Shown: piece by piece, positions 1 through 5,512 of the stretch
Numbering within the stretch: the first letter of the stretch is position 1
How the letters are laid out: each line of letters starts with the position of its first letter
NCBI GenBank assembly: GCA_026785865.1
Contig: JAJAZG010000126.1
Coordinates: forward strand, 1 to 5,556
Length of the DNA stretch: 5,556 bases
Direction: 5' to 3'
From: Pseudanabaena sp. CAN_BIN31
Lineage (GTDB): Bacteria > Cyanobacteriota > Cyanobacteriia > Pseudanabaenales > Pseudanabaenaceae
Notes under the pieces: model-generated
The model's input: only the letters and a program-made list of their open reading frames with translations
Databases searched by the model: none
Told to the model about the DNA's origin: nothing
Translations under genes and position numbers: made by a program

Positions 1-1
1 A

Positions 2-886
2 GCAAGGCAGTGGGGACTTCCTACTACTTGCACTATCCTGAATCGTCATGGTAATTGGTACGCATCAATCACTGTAAATTGTGAGGTGGTGCGTGAAACT
101 GGTGACGGTGCGATTGGTTTGGATTTTGGCGTTACTCATGCTGTTGCAATCAGTGACGGCACAATTATTGACGCTCCTAAATTCTTGGCAAAAGCAGCTA
201 AGGACATCAAAAAAGCTAATAAAGAAAAACGTAGAAAGCGCCGCCCTGAACGTAAAAAGAAGATTAAAGCTTCTAAAGGGTGGAACAAAGCGCAAAGAAA
301 AGTGTCTCAACTTACTCGCAAGGTCGCGAGAAAAAGAGACGATTGGATGCATCAAATTTCTAGCAATATAGTTAGCGGTAATAGCCTAATTGCAACTGAG
401 AAATTGACCATCAAAAATATGACTCGCAAAGCCAAGAAAGGCAGTAAGCGTAAGGCTCAGAAAACTGGGCTAAACCGCAATATGCTTGACGTTGGCATCG
501 GTATGCTTAACTCCGCTATTGAGTACAAGGTTACTGAAGCGGGTGGGCAATATATTGAGATTCCAACTCAGAAGGTAAAACCTTCTCAAACTTGCCCTAA
601 TTGCGGTCATCAGCAGAAAAAAGAACTCAGTGAGCGTGTGCATACTTGTTTGCAATGTGGCTACACAGCAGATCGAGATGTGGCGGCGGCGCAAGTCATG
701 CTCAACTGGGTTTTATATGATTCTACGGTGTTTGGAACGAGCATCGTCAAACGTGGAGAGCCAAGCTCTACTCCATCCCCTACGCATTGTGGCGGGATGG
801 CGCAACTTGGCTCGGCGAAGCGTAAAAAACACTCCTTGCTTGATGGGAATTTAGAAACCCCATCCTCGCGAAGCAGGGTGGGGTAG
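2..886 (+). CDS. tnpB: TnpB RNA-guided endonuclease, IS200/IS605 family (5'-truncated by window edge)
   Basis: This is the C-terminal part of a TnpB nuclease, an RNA-guided DNA endonuclease of IS200/IS605 elements and relative of Cas12. The frame is open from base 2, so the N-terminus lies outside the window. The GTG at 86 is internal, because the codons before it still read as TnpB (CTILNRHGNWYASITV). Visible motifs are RuvC-I GLDFG with catalytic Asp at 122-124, RuvC-II TEKL with Glu at 398-400, a zinc finger CPNC (593-604) and CLQC (647-658), and RuvC-III DRDVAAA with Asp at 677-679. A very basic Lys/Arg-rich stretch spans about 200-310. The Asp-Glu-Asp triad is complete, so the nuclease could be active. 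The Asn usual in DRDxNAA is Ala here, which I recall as common in cyanobacterial TnpBs. The last 40 or so codons overlap the predicted omega RNA. No TnpA is visible. The gene has no HIP1 site, which fits mobile origin. Confidence 0.93.
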   Translation, partial: ARQWGLPTTCTILNRHGNWYASITVNCEVVRETGDGAIGLDFGVTHAVAISDGTIIDAPKFLAKAAKDIKKANKEKRRKRRPERKKKIKASKGWNKAQRKVSQLTRKVARKRDDWMHQISSNIVSGNSLIATEKLTIKNMTRKAKKGSKRKAQKTGLNRNMLDVGIGMLNSAIEYKVTEAGGQYIEIPTQKVKPSQTCPNCGHQQKKELSERVHTCLQCGYTADRDVAAAQVMLNWVLYDSTVFGTSIVKRGEPSSTPSPTHCGGMAQLGSAKRKKHSLLDGNLETPSSRSRVG

Positions 887-892
887 TTCATC
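758..892 (+). ncRNA. Candidate TnpB omega RNA (reRNA) scaffold overlapping tnpB 3' end
   Basis: In IS605 elements the guide RNA of TnpB comes from the 3' end of tnpB and the right end of the element. Here the last part of the gene shows two nested perfect stems. GAGCCAAG (758-765) pairs with CTTGGCTC (806-813), and inside it CCATCCC (773-779) pairs with GGGATGG (794-800). A third hairpin, CCCCATCC (858-865) with GGGTGGGG (876-883) and one T-G wobble, ends right at the TAG stop (884-886). The stems are seen directly; the omega RNA role follows from family knowledge. The RNA's 5' end is not defined, and the 3' limit given here (after TTCATC) is an estimate. The guide would begin just beyond it. 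Confidence 0.62.
858..892 (+). mobile_element. Probable right end of the IS200/IS605-type element
   Basis: IS605-family right ends carry a subterminal imperfect hairpin that TnpA recognises, followed by a short cleavage motif. The hairpin CCCCATCC (858-865) with GGGTGGGG (876-883) and a 10-base loop sits at the end of tnpB, followed by TAGTTCATC (884-892). I recall similar TAGTTCAT-type ends in cyanobacterial elements, but could not check. IS605 elements make no target duplication, so the boundary cannot be fixed from this window, and the left end lies outside it. Confidence 0.5.
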
Positions 893-979
893 AGTACAGA
901 TTTCTAGCCCAAATCAGCTAATTCAGCTTTGGAGTGTGGTGAGACGTATCAATGCGTCGCGTCATGAGTTAGTAATATC

Positions 980-1020
980 TTTAGAAAAAATTGGCAACTA
1001 TTAAGATAGACAATTAATTA
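980..1020 (+). promoter_or_regulatory. Possible promoter upstream of the ferredoxin-domain gene
   Basis: Two overlapping sigma70-like arrangements are visible. One is TTTAGA (980-985), 16 bases, then TAAGAT (1002-1007). The other is TTGGCA (991-996), 17 bases, then TTAATT (1014-1019). Neither is strong and they cannot both be chosen from sequence alone. The stretch lies between the mobile element's right end and the start codon at 1037, so it would serve the 1037-1636 and thrC pair. Confidence 0.3.
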
Positions 1021-1036
1021 AAATCAGGCAAAATTT

Positions 1037-1636
1037 ATGTCAAAGTTATTGGCAGAAATGACAAATTTTCAGATTTTGGCTCAATTTTTAGGGGTAATTC
1101 TCAAAGATGGCGATCGTGTCAAATATCTGAAAGTTGCGATCGCATCTCAAGAATATCGGGTTAAGTTGCCTAAAGCATTGAGTCAAAGCTTTGATCAGAA
1201 ATTGAGTATTGGCTCTTGGTTAAAGATTGAGGGATCGCAAACACTAGATCGTAAAAAAGGAATTCTGAAGCTAGAAGCTTCATCTTTTAGCGTGGTTAAT
1301 GCTCCAAATAGCGAATTAAACAAATTAGAGCCATCATTAACTCAATCTGCTGATTCTCAACCTGTAGCCGACAAGAATAAGAATAAAGCACCTTGTATCT
1401 TGATCTGCCAAAAATCAGACTGTTGGCAACATGGTGGCAAAGAAGTTTATCAAAAATTAGAACAGGAATTGCGCGATCGCGGGCTTAGCGATCGCGTACA
1501 AATTCAAAAAACGGGCTGTCAGAAGCAATGCAAGCAAGCACCTAATCTGGTAATCATGCCTAACAAGGATCGCCATAGCCGCGTTAAGTTATCGCAAGTT
1601 GATAGCTTACTAAATCGATATTTTGGGCTAAACTAG
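1037..1636 (+). CDS. (2Fe-2S) thioredoxin-like ferredoxin domain protein with N-terminal OB-like domain
   Basis: The 199-residue protein has two parts. Residues about 10-88 alternate short hydrophobic and charged strands (FLGVILKDGDRVKYLKVAI and onward), compatible with a small beta-barrel of OB type; this is inferred. A Lys/Asn-rich linker (about 91-118) follows. Residues 119-197 form a thioredoxin-like [2Fe-2S] ferredoxin domain with likely ligands C124, C129, C161 and C165 (CxxxxC, then TGCQKQC); C120 is an extra cysteine. The family resembles the NuoE/HoxE-type cluster domain, but the electron partner is unknown. No signal peptide or membrane segment is seen, so it should be cytosolic. 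The ATG at 1037 has only a weak CAGG about 9 bases upstream. Met8 (1058) gives an N-terminus closer to the homologs I recall. Three HIP1 sites lie within, two of them only 16 bases apart (1473-1495). thrC follows after 37 bases. Confidence 0.85.
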   Translation: MSKLLAEMTNFQILAQFLGVILKDGDRVKYLKVAIASQEYRVKLPKALSQSFDQKLSIGSWLKIEGSQTLDRKKGILKLEASSFSVVNAPNSELNKLEPSLTQSADSQPVADKNKNKAPCILICQKSDCWQHGGKEVYQKLEQELRDRGLSDRVQIQKTGCQKQCKQAPNLVIMPNKDRHSRVKLSQVDSLLNRYFGLN

Positions 1637-1673
1637 GCTTAATAACATAATTTTTTGTAGCCACTAAGAAAGC

Positions 1674-2774
1674 GTGATTGATACTCGTCTCGATCTTTAC
1701 CCTGCCTCTACAGTTCCTAATGGTTGGCCCGGACTGATATGTCGCTATGCGGATTATTTGCCAGTTACAGACCAGACCCCGATTGTAACTTTGCATGAAG
1801 GCAATACTCCATTAATACCCGCGATCGCACTCAGTCATAGGCTCGGTCGCAATATCAAAGTCCTGCTCAAGTATGACGGACTTAACCCGACAGGCAGCTT
1901 TAAGGATCGCGGGATGACGATGGCGATCTCTAAAGCTAAAGAAGCTGGCTCGGAAGCCGTCATTTGTGCAAGTACAGGTAATACCTCGGCGGCGGCGGCG
2001 GCTTATGCTAAGCGCGGCGGTATGAAAGCTTTTGTATTAATTCCTGATGGCAAAATCGCGCTGGGTAAATTGAGTCAGGCTCTGATCTATGGGGCTGAAG
2101 TAATTGCGATCGATGGCAACTTCGACCAAGCTCTCGCGATCGTGCGGGAAATGTCTGATAAATTCCCGATTACCTTAGTTAATTCTGTCAATCCTTATCG
2201 TCTGGAAGGACAAAAAACAGCCGCTTTTGAACTAGTTGAGGCGATGGGTGATGCTCCTGATTGGCTCTGCATTCCCATGGGTAATGCGGGTAATATCACA
2301 GCTTACTGGATGGGATTTTCGCAATATTATGCGTCAGGCAAATGTAAAAAGTTGCCGCGTATGATGGGTTTCCAAGCGGCGGGAGCTGCACCACTGGTAA
2401 CAGGCAAAATTTTTGAGCAGCCCGAAACGATCGCCACGGCAATCAGAATCGGTAATCCTGCAAACTGGGCAAAAGCGCTGAAAGTCCGTGAAGAAAGCGG
2501 TGGTGAATTTCATAGCGTCACTGATATCGAAATTTTGTCAGCGTACAAATTTTTAGCAGGTGAAGAGGGCGTTTTCTGTGAGGCTGCTAGCGCTGCCTCT
2601 GTGGCTGGTTTACTCAAAGTCAGTGATCAAATTCCTTCAGGCGCAACGATTGTCTGTGTATTGACGGGTAATGGCATTAAAGATCCTGATACAGCGATCG
2701 CCTGTGCCGAATCCAATCTGCATAAGGGCATCGCCGCAGACATTACTAGCGTTGCTAAGGTTATGGGATTATAG
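1674..2774 (+). CDS. thrC: Threonine synthase
   Basis: This PLP enzyme converts O-phosphohomoserine to threonine and phosphate, the last step of threonine synthesis, in the cytosol. The 366 residues match the usual length of the short bacterial form. The PLP lysine is K77 in NPTGSFKDRG. The asparagine loop is STGNTSAA (100-107), the glycine-rich phosphate-binding loop is GNAGN (203-207), and the C-terminal TGNG(I)KD motif is at 331-337. LHEGNTPLI (40-48) is also typical of the family. The GTG at 1674 is chosen because an in-frame TAA sits just upstream at 1665-1667, and little conserved sequence precedes WPGLI. No clear Shine-Dalgarno sequence is seen. The gene lies 37 bases after the ferredoxin-domain gene with no terminator between, so co-transcription is likely. 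A strong hairpin terminator follows. Confidence 0.97.
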   Translation: MIDTRLDLYPASTVPNGWPGLICRYADYLPVTDQTPIVTLHEGNTPLIPAIALSHRLGRNIKVLLKYDGLNPTGSFKDRGMTMAISKAKEAGSEAVICASTGNTSAAAAAYAKRGGMKAFVLIPDGKIALGKLSQALIYGAEVIAIDGNFDQALAIVREMSDKFPITLVNSVNPYRLEGQKTAAFELVEAMGDAPDWLCIPMGNAGNITAYWMGFSQYYASGKCKKLPRMMGFQAAGAAPLVTGKIFEQPETIATAIRIGNPANWAKALKVREESGGEFHSVTDIEILSAYKFLAGEEGVFCEAASAASVAGLLKVSDQIPSGATIVCVLTGNGIKDPDTAIACAESNLHKGIAADITSVAKVMGL

Positions 2775-2784
2775 ATTTTCTCAA

Positions 2785-2835
2785 AACCAAGCAAAAAGGG
2801 GATGAGGCTTTGCGTCATCCCCTTTTTGCTTGGTT
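2785..2835. terminator. Bidirectional hairpin terminator between convergent genes
   Basis: Perfect 21-bp arms at 2785-2805 and 2815-2835 enclose a 9-base loop (GGCTTTGCG). The outer arm AACCAAGCAAAAA and inner GGGGATGA make a GC-rich core flanked by A- and T-tracts on both strands, so it can act in either direction. It begins 10 bases after the thrC stop. On the other strand its outermost bases overlap the TAA stop (2834-2836) of the HEAT-repeat gene. Confidence 0.85.
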
Positions 2836-4039
2836 AACTCTGAATTATCGTGAAGTCTGATTCTTCACCAAAATTTTCAATGTTCGATACCGAATAATTT
2901 GGTATTGATACCGTATGTTTCGTAGTATGTAAAATTTCCTGTGCCTCAGGTGAATTTACCTGCGCCAAGGCTCTCAAAATAGCACTGCGGACTGAGCGAT
3001 CGCGATCTTTTAGCGCTTGCGAAAGATAAAACACCGCATCGTGAGTGCCGATTTCTCCCAAAGCTAATGCAGCATCACAGCGGACATAAGCATATTCATC
3101 ATCTTTGAGAACTTTGGCAAGCAGTGGTACGACTTCCTCCATGCCAATCTGTCCTAGGGTGCGTGCGGCAACGCTGCGGGTATGACTTGAGGAGTTAGTA
3201 AGCATTCTCGCTACAGGTGAAATTGCAGGAACCCCAATATTTTTTAATGCTTGCACAGCCTGAGACTGCACGCTAATGTCGTTGTCTGTGAGTAAGCTCG
3301 CGAGAGAATTAGCTGATAGGGGAGATTTAATCTGTCCCAGCGCCCAAGCAGATTCAAAGCGCACTGATTTGCTGGTATGTGCAAGAGCTTGGATTAAAGT
3401 GGTGACAGCTAAGGGCGAACTAATTTGACCAAGGGAGTGCGCCGCATGGACTTTAACCATATCATCGTTATGTTTTAGCGCTTCAACGAGAGGTGATACC
3501 GCAGGTAAACTGGCTCGACCGAGGGCTTTGGCACTTGCGGATTGGACTTGAATTGACGGATGACGTAATAACTTTACCAAGGCTGCGATCGCGTCAGCAC
3601 TGCCGATCCAACTTAGGGCGGCGGCGGCTTGCCAATAAATTTGACGCTGCGGGTTTTTGGTAGCGGCGATCAAAGGGGCGATCGCTAAAGGCGATCGCAA
3701 ATATCCTAAGGCGATCGCGGCTTTTTTAGAAGTAGCAACTTCATCGCTGTCGAGACGCTCTAATAATGCAGGTAGGACATTCTCACGACAACGAATAATT
3801 TTCTGTAATGCCAATGAAAACTGATCAGAACGAGCTGCCGCGTCAAACTCAGCCAAAATCGCCGACTCACCACCCAACTCAGGCGCAGACATGACATAAC
3901 GATCTTCAGCAAGTGCATAGCCTGGAGACACAGGAATCCGATAATCTTCTAGCTTTGGTGGCGTGATTTTAGAAACATTAGATTTTGGGGGGAGCGCGGG
4001 TGGTTCTTGTGCGGTCATGGCGGCTGTCCTGTTAAGCAT
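2834..4039 (-). CDS. HEAT repeat (PBS lyase-type) domain protein
   Basis: The 401-residue protein is an alpha-solenoid. Residues 1-60 are proline-rich and probably disordered (EPPALPPK; PPKLEDYRIPVSPG). About nine HEAT repeats of roughly 30 residues run from 86 to 361. Each has a hydrophobic first helix and a second helix ending in an A.ALG.I-type motif (for example AAIALGYL, AHSLGQI, AWALGQI, ARTLGQI, ALALGEI). A 38-residue polar tail follows. Such repeats occur in phycobilin lyases such as CpcE and in many scaffold proteins; no phycobilisome gene lies nearby, so I assign no specific role. The listed ATG (4039) has no clear ribosome site. The ATG at codon 8 (4018) has AGGA 8 bases upstream and may be the true start, giving MTAQEPPALPP. 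Six HIP1 sites are inside, five of them between 3585 and 3718 or at 2996. The gene is convergent with thrC and divergent from the permease. Confidence 0.85.
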   Translation of the reverse strand: MLNRTAAMTAQEPPALPPKSNVSKITPPKLEDYRIPVSPGYALAEDRYVMSAPELGGESAILAEFDAAARSDQFSLALQKIIRCRENVLPALLERLDSDEVATSKKAAIALGYLRSPLAIAPLIAATKNPQRQIYWQAAAALSWIGSADAIAALVKLLRHPSIQVQSASAKALGRASLPAVSPLVEALKHNDDMVKVHAAHSLGQISSPLAVTTLIQALAHTSKSVRFESAWALGQIKSPLSANSLASLLTDNDISVQSQAVQALKNIGVPAISPVARMLTNSSSHTRSVAARTLGQIGMEEVVPLLAKVLKDDEYAYVRCDAALALGEIGTHDAVFYLSQALKDRDRSVRSAILRALAQVNSPEAQEILHTTKHTVSIPNYSVSNIENFGEESDFTIIQS

Positions 4040-4067
4040 TGAGGCATAATTTAGTCCCGTTCCTCAA

Positions 4068-4118
4068 CAGATAACTTTTTGAAAGTACCGCTTCGCGGTA
4101 CTTTCAAAAAGTTATCTG
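4068..4118. repeat. Perfect 24-bp palindromic hairpin element
   Basis: Arms 4068-4091 and 4095-4118 are perfectly complementary around the loop TTC. The arm begins CAGATAACTTTTTG and ends in GTACCGC next to the loop. It lies 28 bases upstream of the HEAT gene's first ATG, in its probable leader. Without a clear T-tract after the stem on the minus strand it does not look like a standard terminator. Its ends resemble those of the hairpin at 5474-5512, so a small dispersed palindromic repeat (MITE- or REP-like) is the favoured reading. Confidence 0.8.
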
Positions 4119-4128
4119 GGTTTTATGG

Positions 4129-4143
4129 CAGCGCAAGGCGCTG
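4129..4143. repeat. Small hairpin CAGCGC-AAG-GCGCTG
   Basis: A perfect 6-bp stem with an AAG loop sits 10 bases beyond the large palindrome. The left flank GGGTTTTATGG has no matching right flank, so it could be a half-degraded larger palindrome or an independent small stem. It would also be part of the HEAT gene's leader if the promoter at 4163-4190 is real. Confidence 0.5.
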
Positions 4144-4162
4144 GAACATTAGCTGTATTAAG

Positions 4163-4190
4163 ATTATATTTTAAGAGAAGAGTTCGCCAA
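4163..4190 (-). promoter_or_regulatory. Candidate promoter of the HEAT-repeat gene
   Basis: Read on the minus strand, TTGGCG (plus 4185-4190) is followed by a 16-base spacer and a perfect TATAAT (plus 4163-4168). Transcription would start near 4156, leaving a leader of about 115 bases before the start codon at 4039. That leader would contain both hairpins at 4129-4143 and 4068-4118. The -35 box matches TTGACA at four of six positions. Confidence 0.45.
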
Positions 4191-4191
4191 A

Positions 4192-4218
4192 TTTTTAAAA
4201 CGATTAAACGTTTATAAT
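4192..4218 (+). promoter_or_regulatory. Candidate promoter of the permease gene, with overlapping palindrome
   Basis: A perfect -10 box TATAAT lies at 4213-4218, about 47 bases before the permease ATG. No good -35 box is present; TTTTTA (4192-4197) with a 15-base gap is the best seen, so an activator may be needed. The 10-base perfect palindrome TAAACGTTTA (4205-4214) overlaps the start of the -10 box and could be a regulator site, but it is short enough to be chance in AT-rich DNA. Confidence 0.4.
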
Positions 4219-4264
4219 TGGTAAGCTCCAAATCGTTAACCAAGCGCTCAATAATAGCGCGACT

Positions 4265-5254
4265 ATGAATCAACTTCTCAGCGCCTTTACTCTGTTTTTA
4301 AGCCTTCTTGTGGAAGCGATTCCATTTTTGTTGATGGGGGTCTTGCTGTCTGGAGCTTTACTAATATTTGTGGACGAGCGCAAACTAATTGCAATTTTGC
4401 CCAAAAATCCATTCCTCGGCGCATTAGCAGGTAGCTTACTAGGATTTATGTTTCCTGTTTGCGAATGTGGCAACGTACCTGTAGCAAGGCGGCTAATCTC
4501 GCAAGGTGCGCCAATCTCAGTGGCGATCAGCTTTTTAATGGCAGCGCCAACGATAAATCCTATCGTGATTTGGGCAACTTGGACAGCCTTTCGCGATCAG
4601 CCTGAAATTGCAGTTTTACGAGTTGTGCTGTCATTTATGATTGCAAACATTGTGGCGGTAGTGTTTAGCTCTCAAAAGGATTTACGAGCAATTTTGCAGC
4701 CAAATATTGCGATCGCCTTGCCCTCGCCTAAGGTTAAAACAGGTGCTGTTCCTGTCGGCACATTTTTCTTAGGTGAAGATCGCAGTCAGCCATTAGATCT
4801 ATCAGGTTATGCAGCCGCAGGTAATCAAATTGTGACCAAATCTTTACCCGATCGCTTAAATCTGTTATTAGATAATACCCTCGCAGAAATGCGAGAGTTA
4901 GGTGCAATCTTAGTTATGGGCAGTGCGATCGCTGCCGTAATTCAAGTTTGGGTTCCCCGCGATATTATCCTCAATTTGGGACAGGGGCAAGTTAGTTCGA
5001 TTATAGCGATGATGATTTTGGCGGCGATCGTCTCGATTTGCTCGACCGTAGATGCATTTTTTGCTTTGTCTTTCGCTTCCACTTTCACAGGCGGATCGTT
5101 GTTAGCCTTTCTAGTCTTTGGTCCAATCATCGATCTCAAGGCGATCGGCTTGATTTTAACAATTTTCAAAAAACGAGCGGTAATTTATATGTTTTTACTT
5201 ACCGCGCAGCTAACGTTTTTAAGCTGTTTGTTTATTAATTTTCAAATCCGTTAA
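4265..5254 (+). CDS. Permease, DUF318/UPF0718 (ArsP/YraQ-like) family
   Basis: This 329-residue inner-membrane protein has about eight predicted membrane segments in two blocks: roughly 5-33, 48-66, 84-106, 115-135, then 210-230, 244-268, 275-292 and 296-318. They are separated by a hydrophilic loop at 137-200. The first block carries the family hallmark PVCECGNVPVARRL, with C66 and C68 next to a membrane segment. The second has ICSTVDAFFAL (258-268), with C259 and D263 likely in the transport path. Relatives include the methylarsenite exporter ArsP, but most members have unknown substrates, so arsenic export is only one possibility; no ars gene is near. In many cyanobacteria and Firmicutes a TIGR03943/DUF1980 partner gene follows directly; it is absent here. 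The ATG at 4265 lacks a clear Shine-Dalgarno sequence. HIP1 sites at 4709 and 4925 mark it as resident DNA. Confidence 0.88.
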   Translation: MNQLLSAFTLFLSLLVEAIPFLLMGVLLSGALLIFVDERKLIAILPKNPFLGALAGSLLGFMFPVCECGNVPVARRLISQGAPISVAISFLMAAPTINPIVIWATWTAFRDQPEIAVLRVVLSFMIANIVAVVFSSQKDLRAILQPNIAIALPSPKVKTGAVPVGTFFLGEDRSQPLDLSGYAAAGNQIVTKSLPDRLNLLLDNTLAEMRELGAILVMGSAIAAVIQVWVPRDIILNLGQGQVSSIIAMMILAAIVSICSTVDAFFALSFASTFTGGSLLAFLVFGPIIDLKAIGLILTIFKKRAVIYMFLLTAQLTFLSCLFINFQIR

Positions 5255-5280
5255 AGTCAAGCAAAACGTAGGTTAAGCGT

Positions 5281-5373
5281 ATGGAAGAGCTATTAGAACT
5301 TAGAGAACTGCCAAAATTAACAGAAAAAATAATCGTAGAGAAGTTTTATGAAAACTTTTACGGCGGTAATTGA
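5281..5373 (+). other. Short ORF of 30 codons, possible gene remnant
   Basis: An ATG ORF reads MEELLELRELPKLTEKIIVE and ends FYENFYGGN. The first 10 residues resemble the start of a family of small cyanobacterial proteins (MEELLELRELL-type, DUF29-like as I recall), and the rest does not. It overlaps the hicB remnant in another frame. It may be a decayed gene start or chance. Confidence 0.25.
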
Positions 5374-5434
5374 AAAGGATTTGGACACGAACCTTTATAT
5401 GGGTTATCCCATAAAAGGCGATAGCCTATGCTAA
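5348..5434 (+). pseudogene. hicB: Truncated HicB-type antitoxin (N-terminal remnant)
   Basis: The 28-codon ORF begins MKTFTAVIEKDLDTNLYMGY, a close match to the first strand and turn of HicB antitoxins, which usually continue VPGFPGAHSQGETLDEL and reach about 70 residues or more. Here homology stops after GY: PIKGDSLC and a TAA follow, and no later frame restores the family sequence. HicB normally neutralises the HicA mRNA-cleaving toxin; no hicA is visible. The break falls about 40 bases before the palindromic repeat at 5474-5512, so insertion or deletion linked to that repeat is possible. It is almost surely non-functional as an antitoxin. Confidence 0.7.
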
Positions 5435-5473
5435 AAATTATTATCAGCCTTCGCTGTTGTACATTCAAAGACC

Positions 5474-5512
5474 AGATATGATTCGTCGGGCAAAGCCCGC
5501 CGAATCATATCT
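5474..5512. repeat. 18-bp palindromic hairpin element
   Basis: Arms 5474-5491 (AGATATGATTCGTCGGGC) and 5495-5512 pair with a single mismatch around the loop AAA. It could act as a terminator for leftward or rightward transcripts, but the tracts after it are A-rich rather than T-rich on the plus strand. The AGATA and TATCT ends match those of the element at 4068-4118. Confidence 0.75.

Noticed and set aside
81..371. A 96-residue basic ORF in a second plus frame
   Set aside because: It lies in another frame of tnpB, whose motifs are clear, and shows no family features of its own.
593..886. Reading the nuclease as a Cas12-type CRISPR effector
   Set aside because: No repeat-spacer array or cas gene is present, and the zinc finger, RuvC spacing and 3' hairpins fit a transposon TnpB.
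940..966. GACG ... CGTC stem after the TnpB element as a terminator
   Set aside because: The stem is only four pairs with no T-tract after it.
1665..1676. Upstream extension of threonine synthase
   Set aside because: An in-frame TAA at 1665-1667 blocks it, leaving the GTG at 1674 as the first start.
1985..2001. GCG-rich run resembling a microsatellite
   Set aside because: It encodes the conserved poly-alanine stretch after STGNTSAA of threonine synthase.
2834..4039. Assigning the HEAT protein as a phycobilin lyase (CpcE/NblB-like)
   Set aside because: The repeats are shared by many unrelated scaffold proteins and no phycobilisome gene is nearby.
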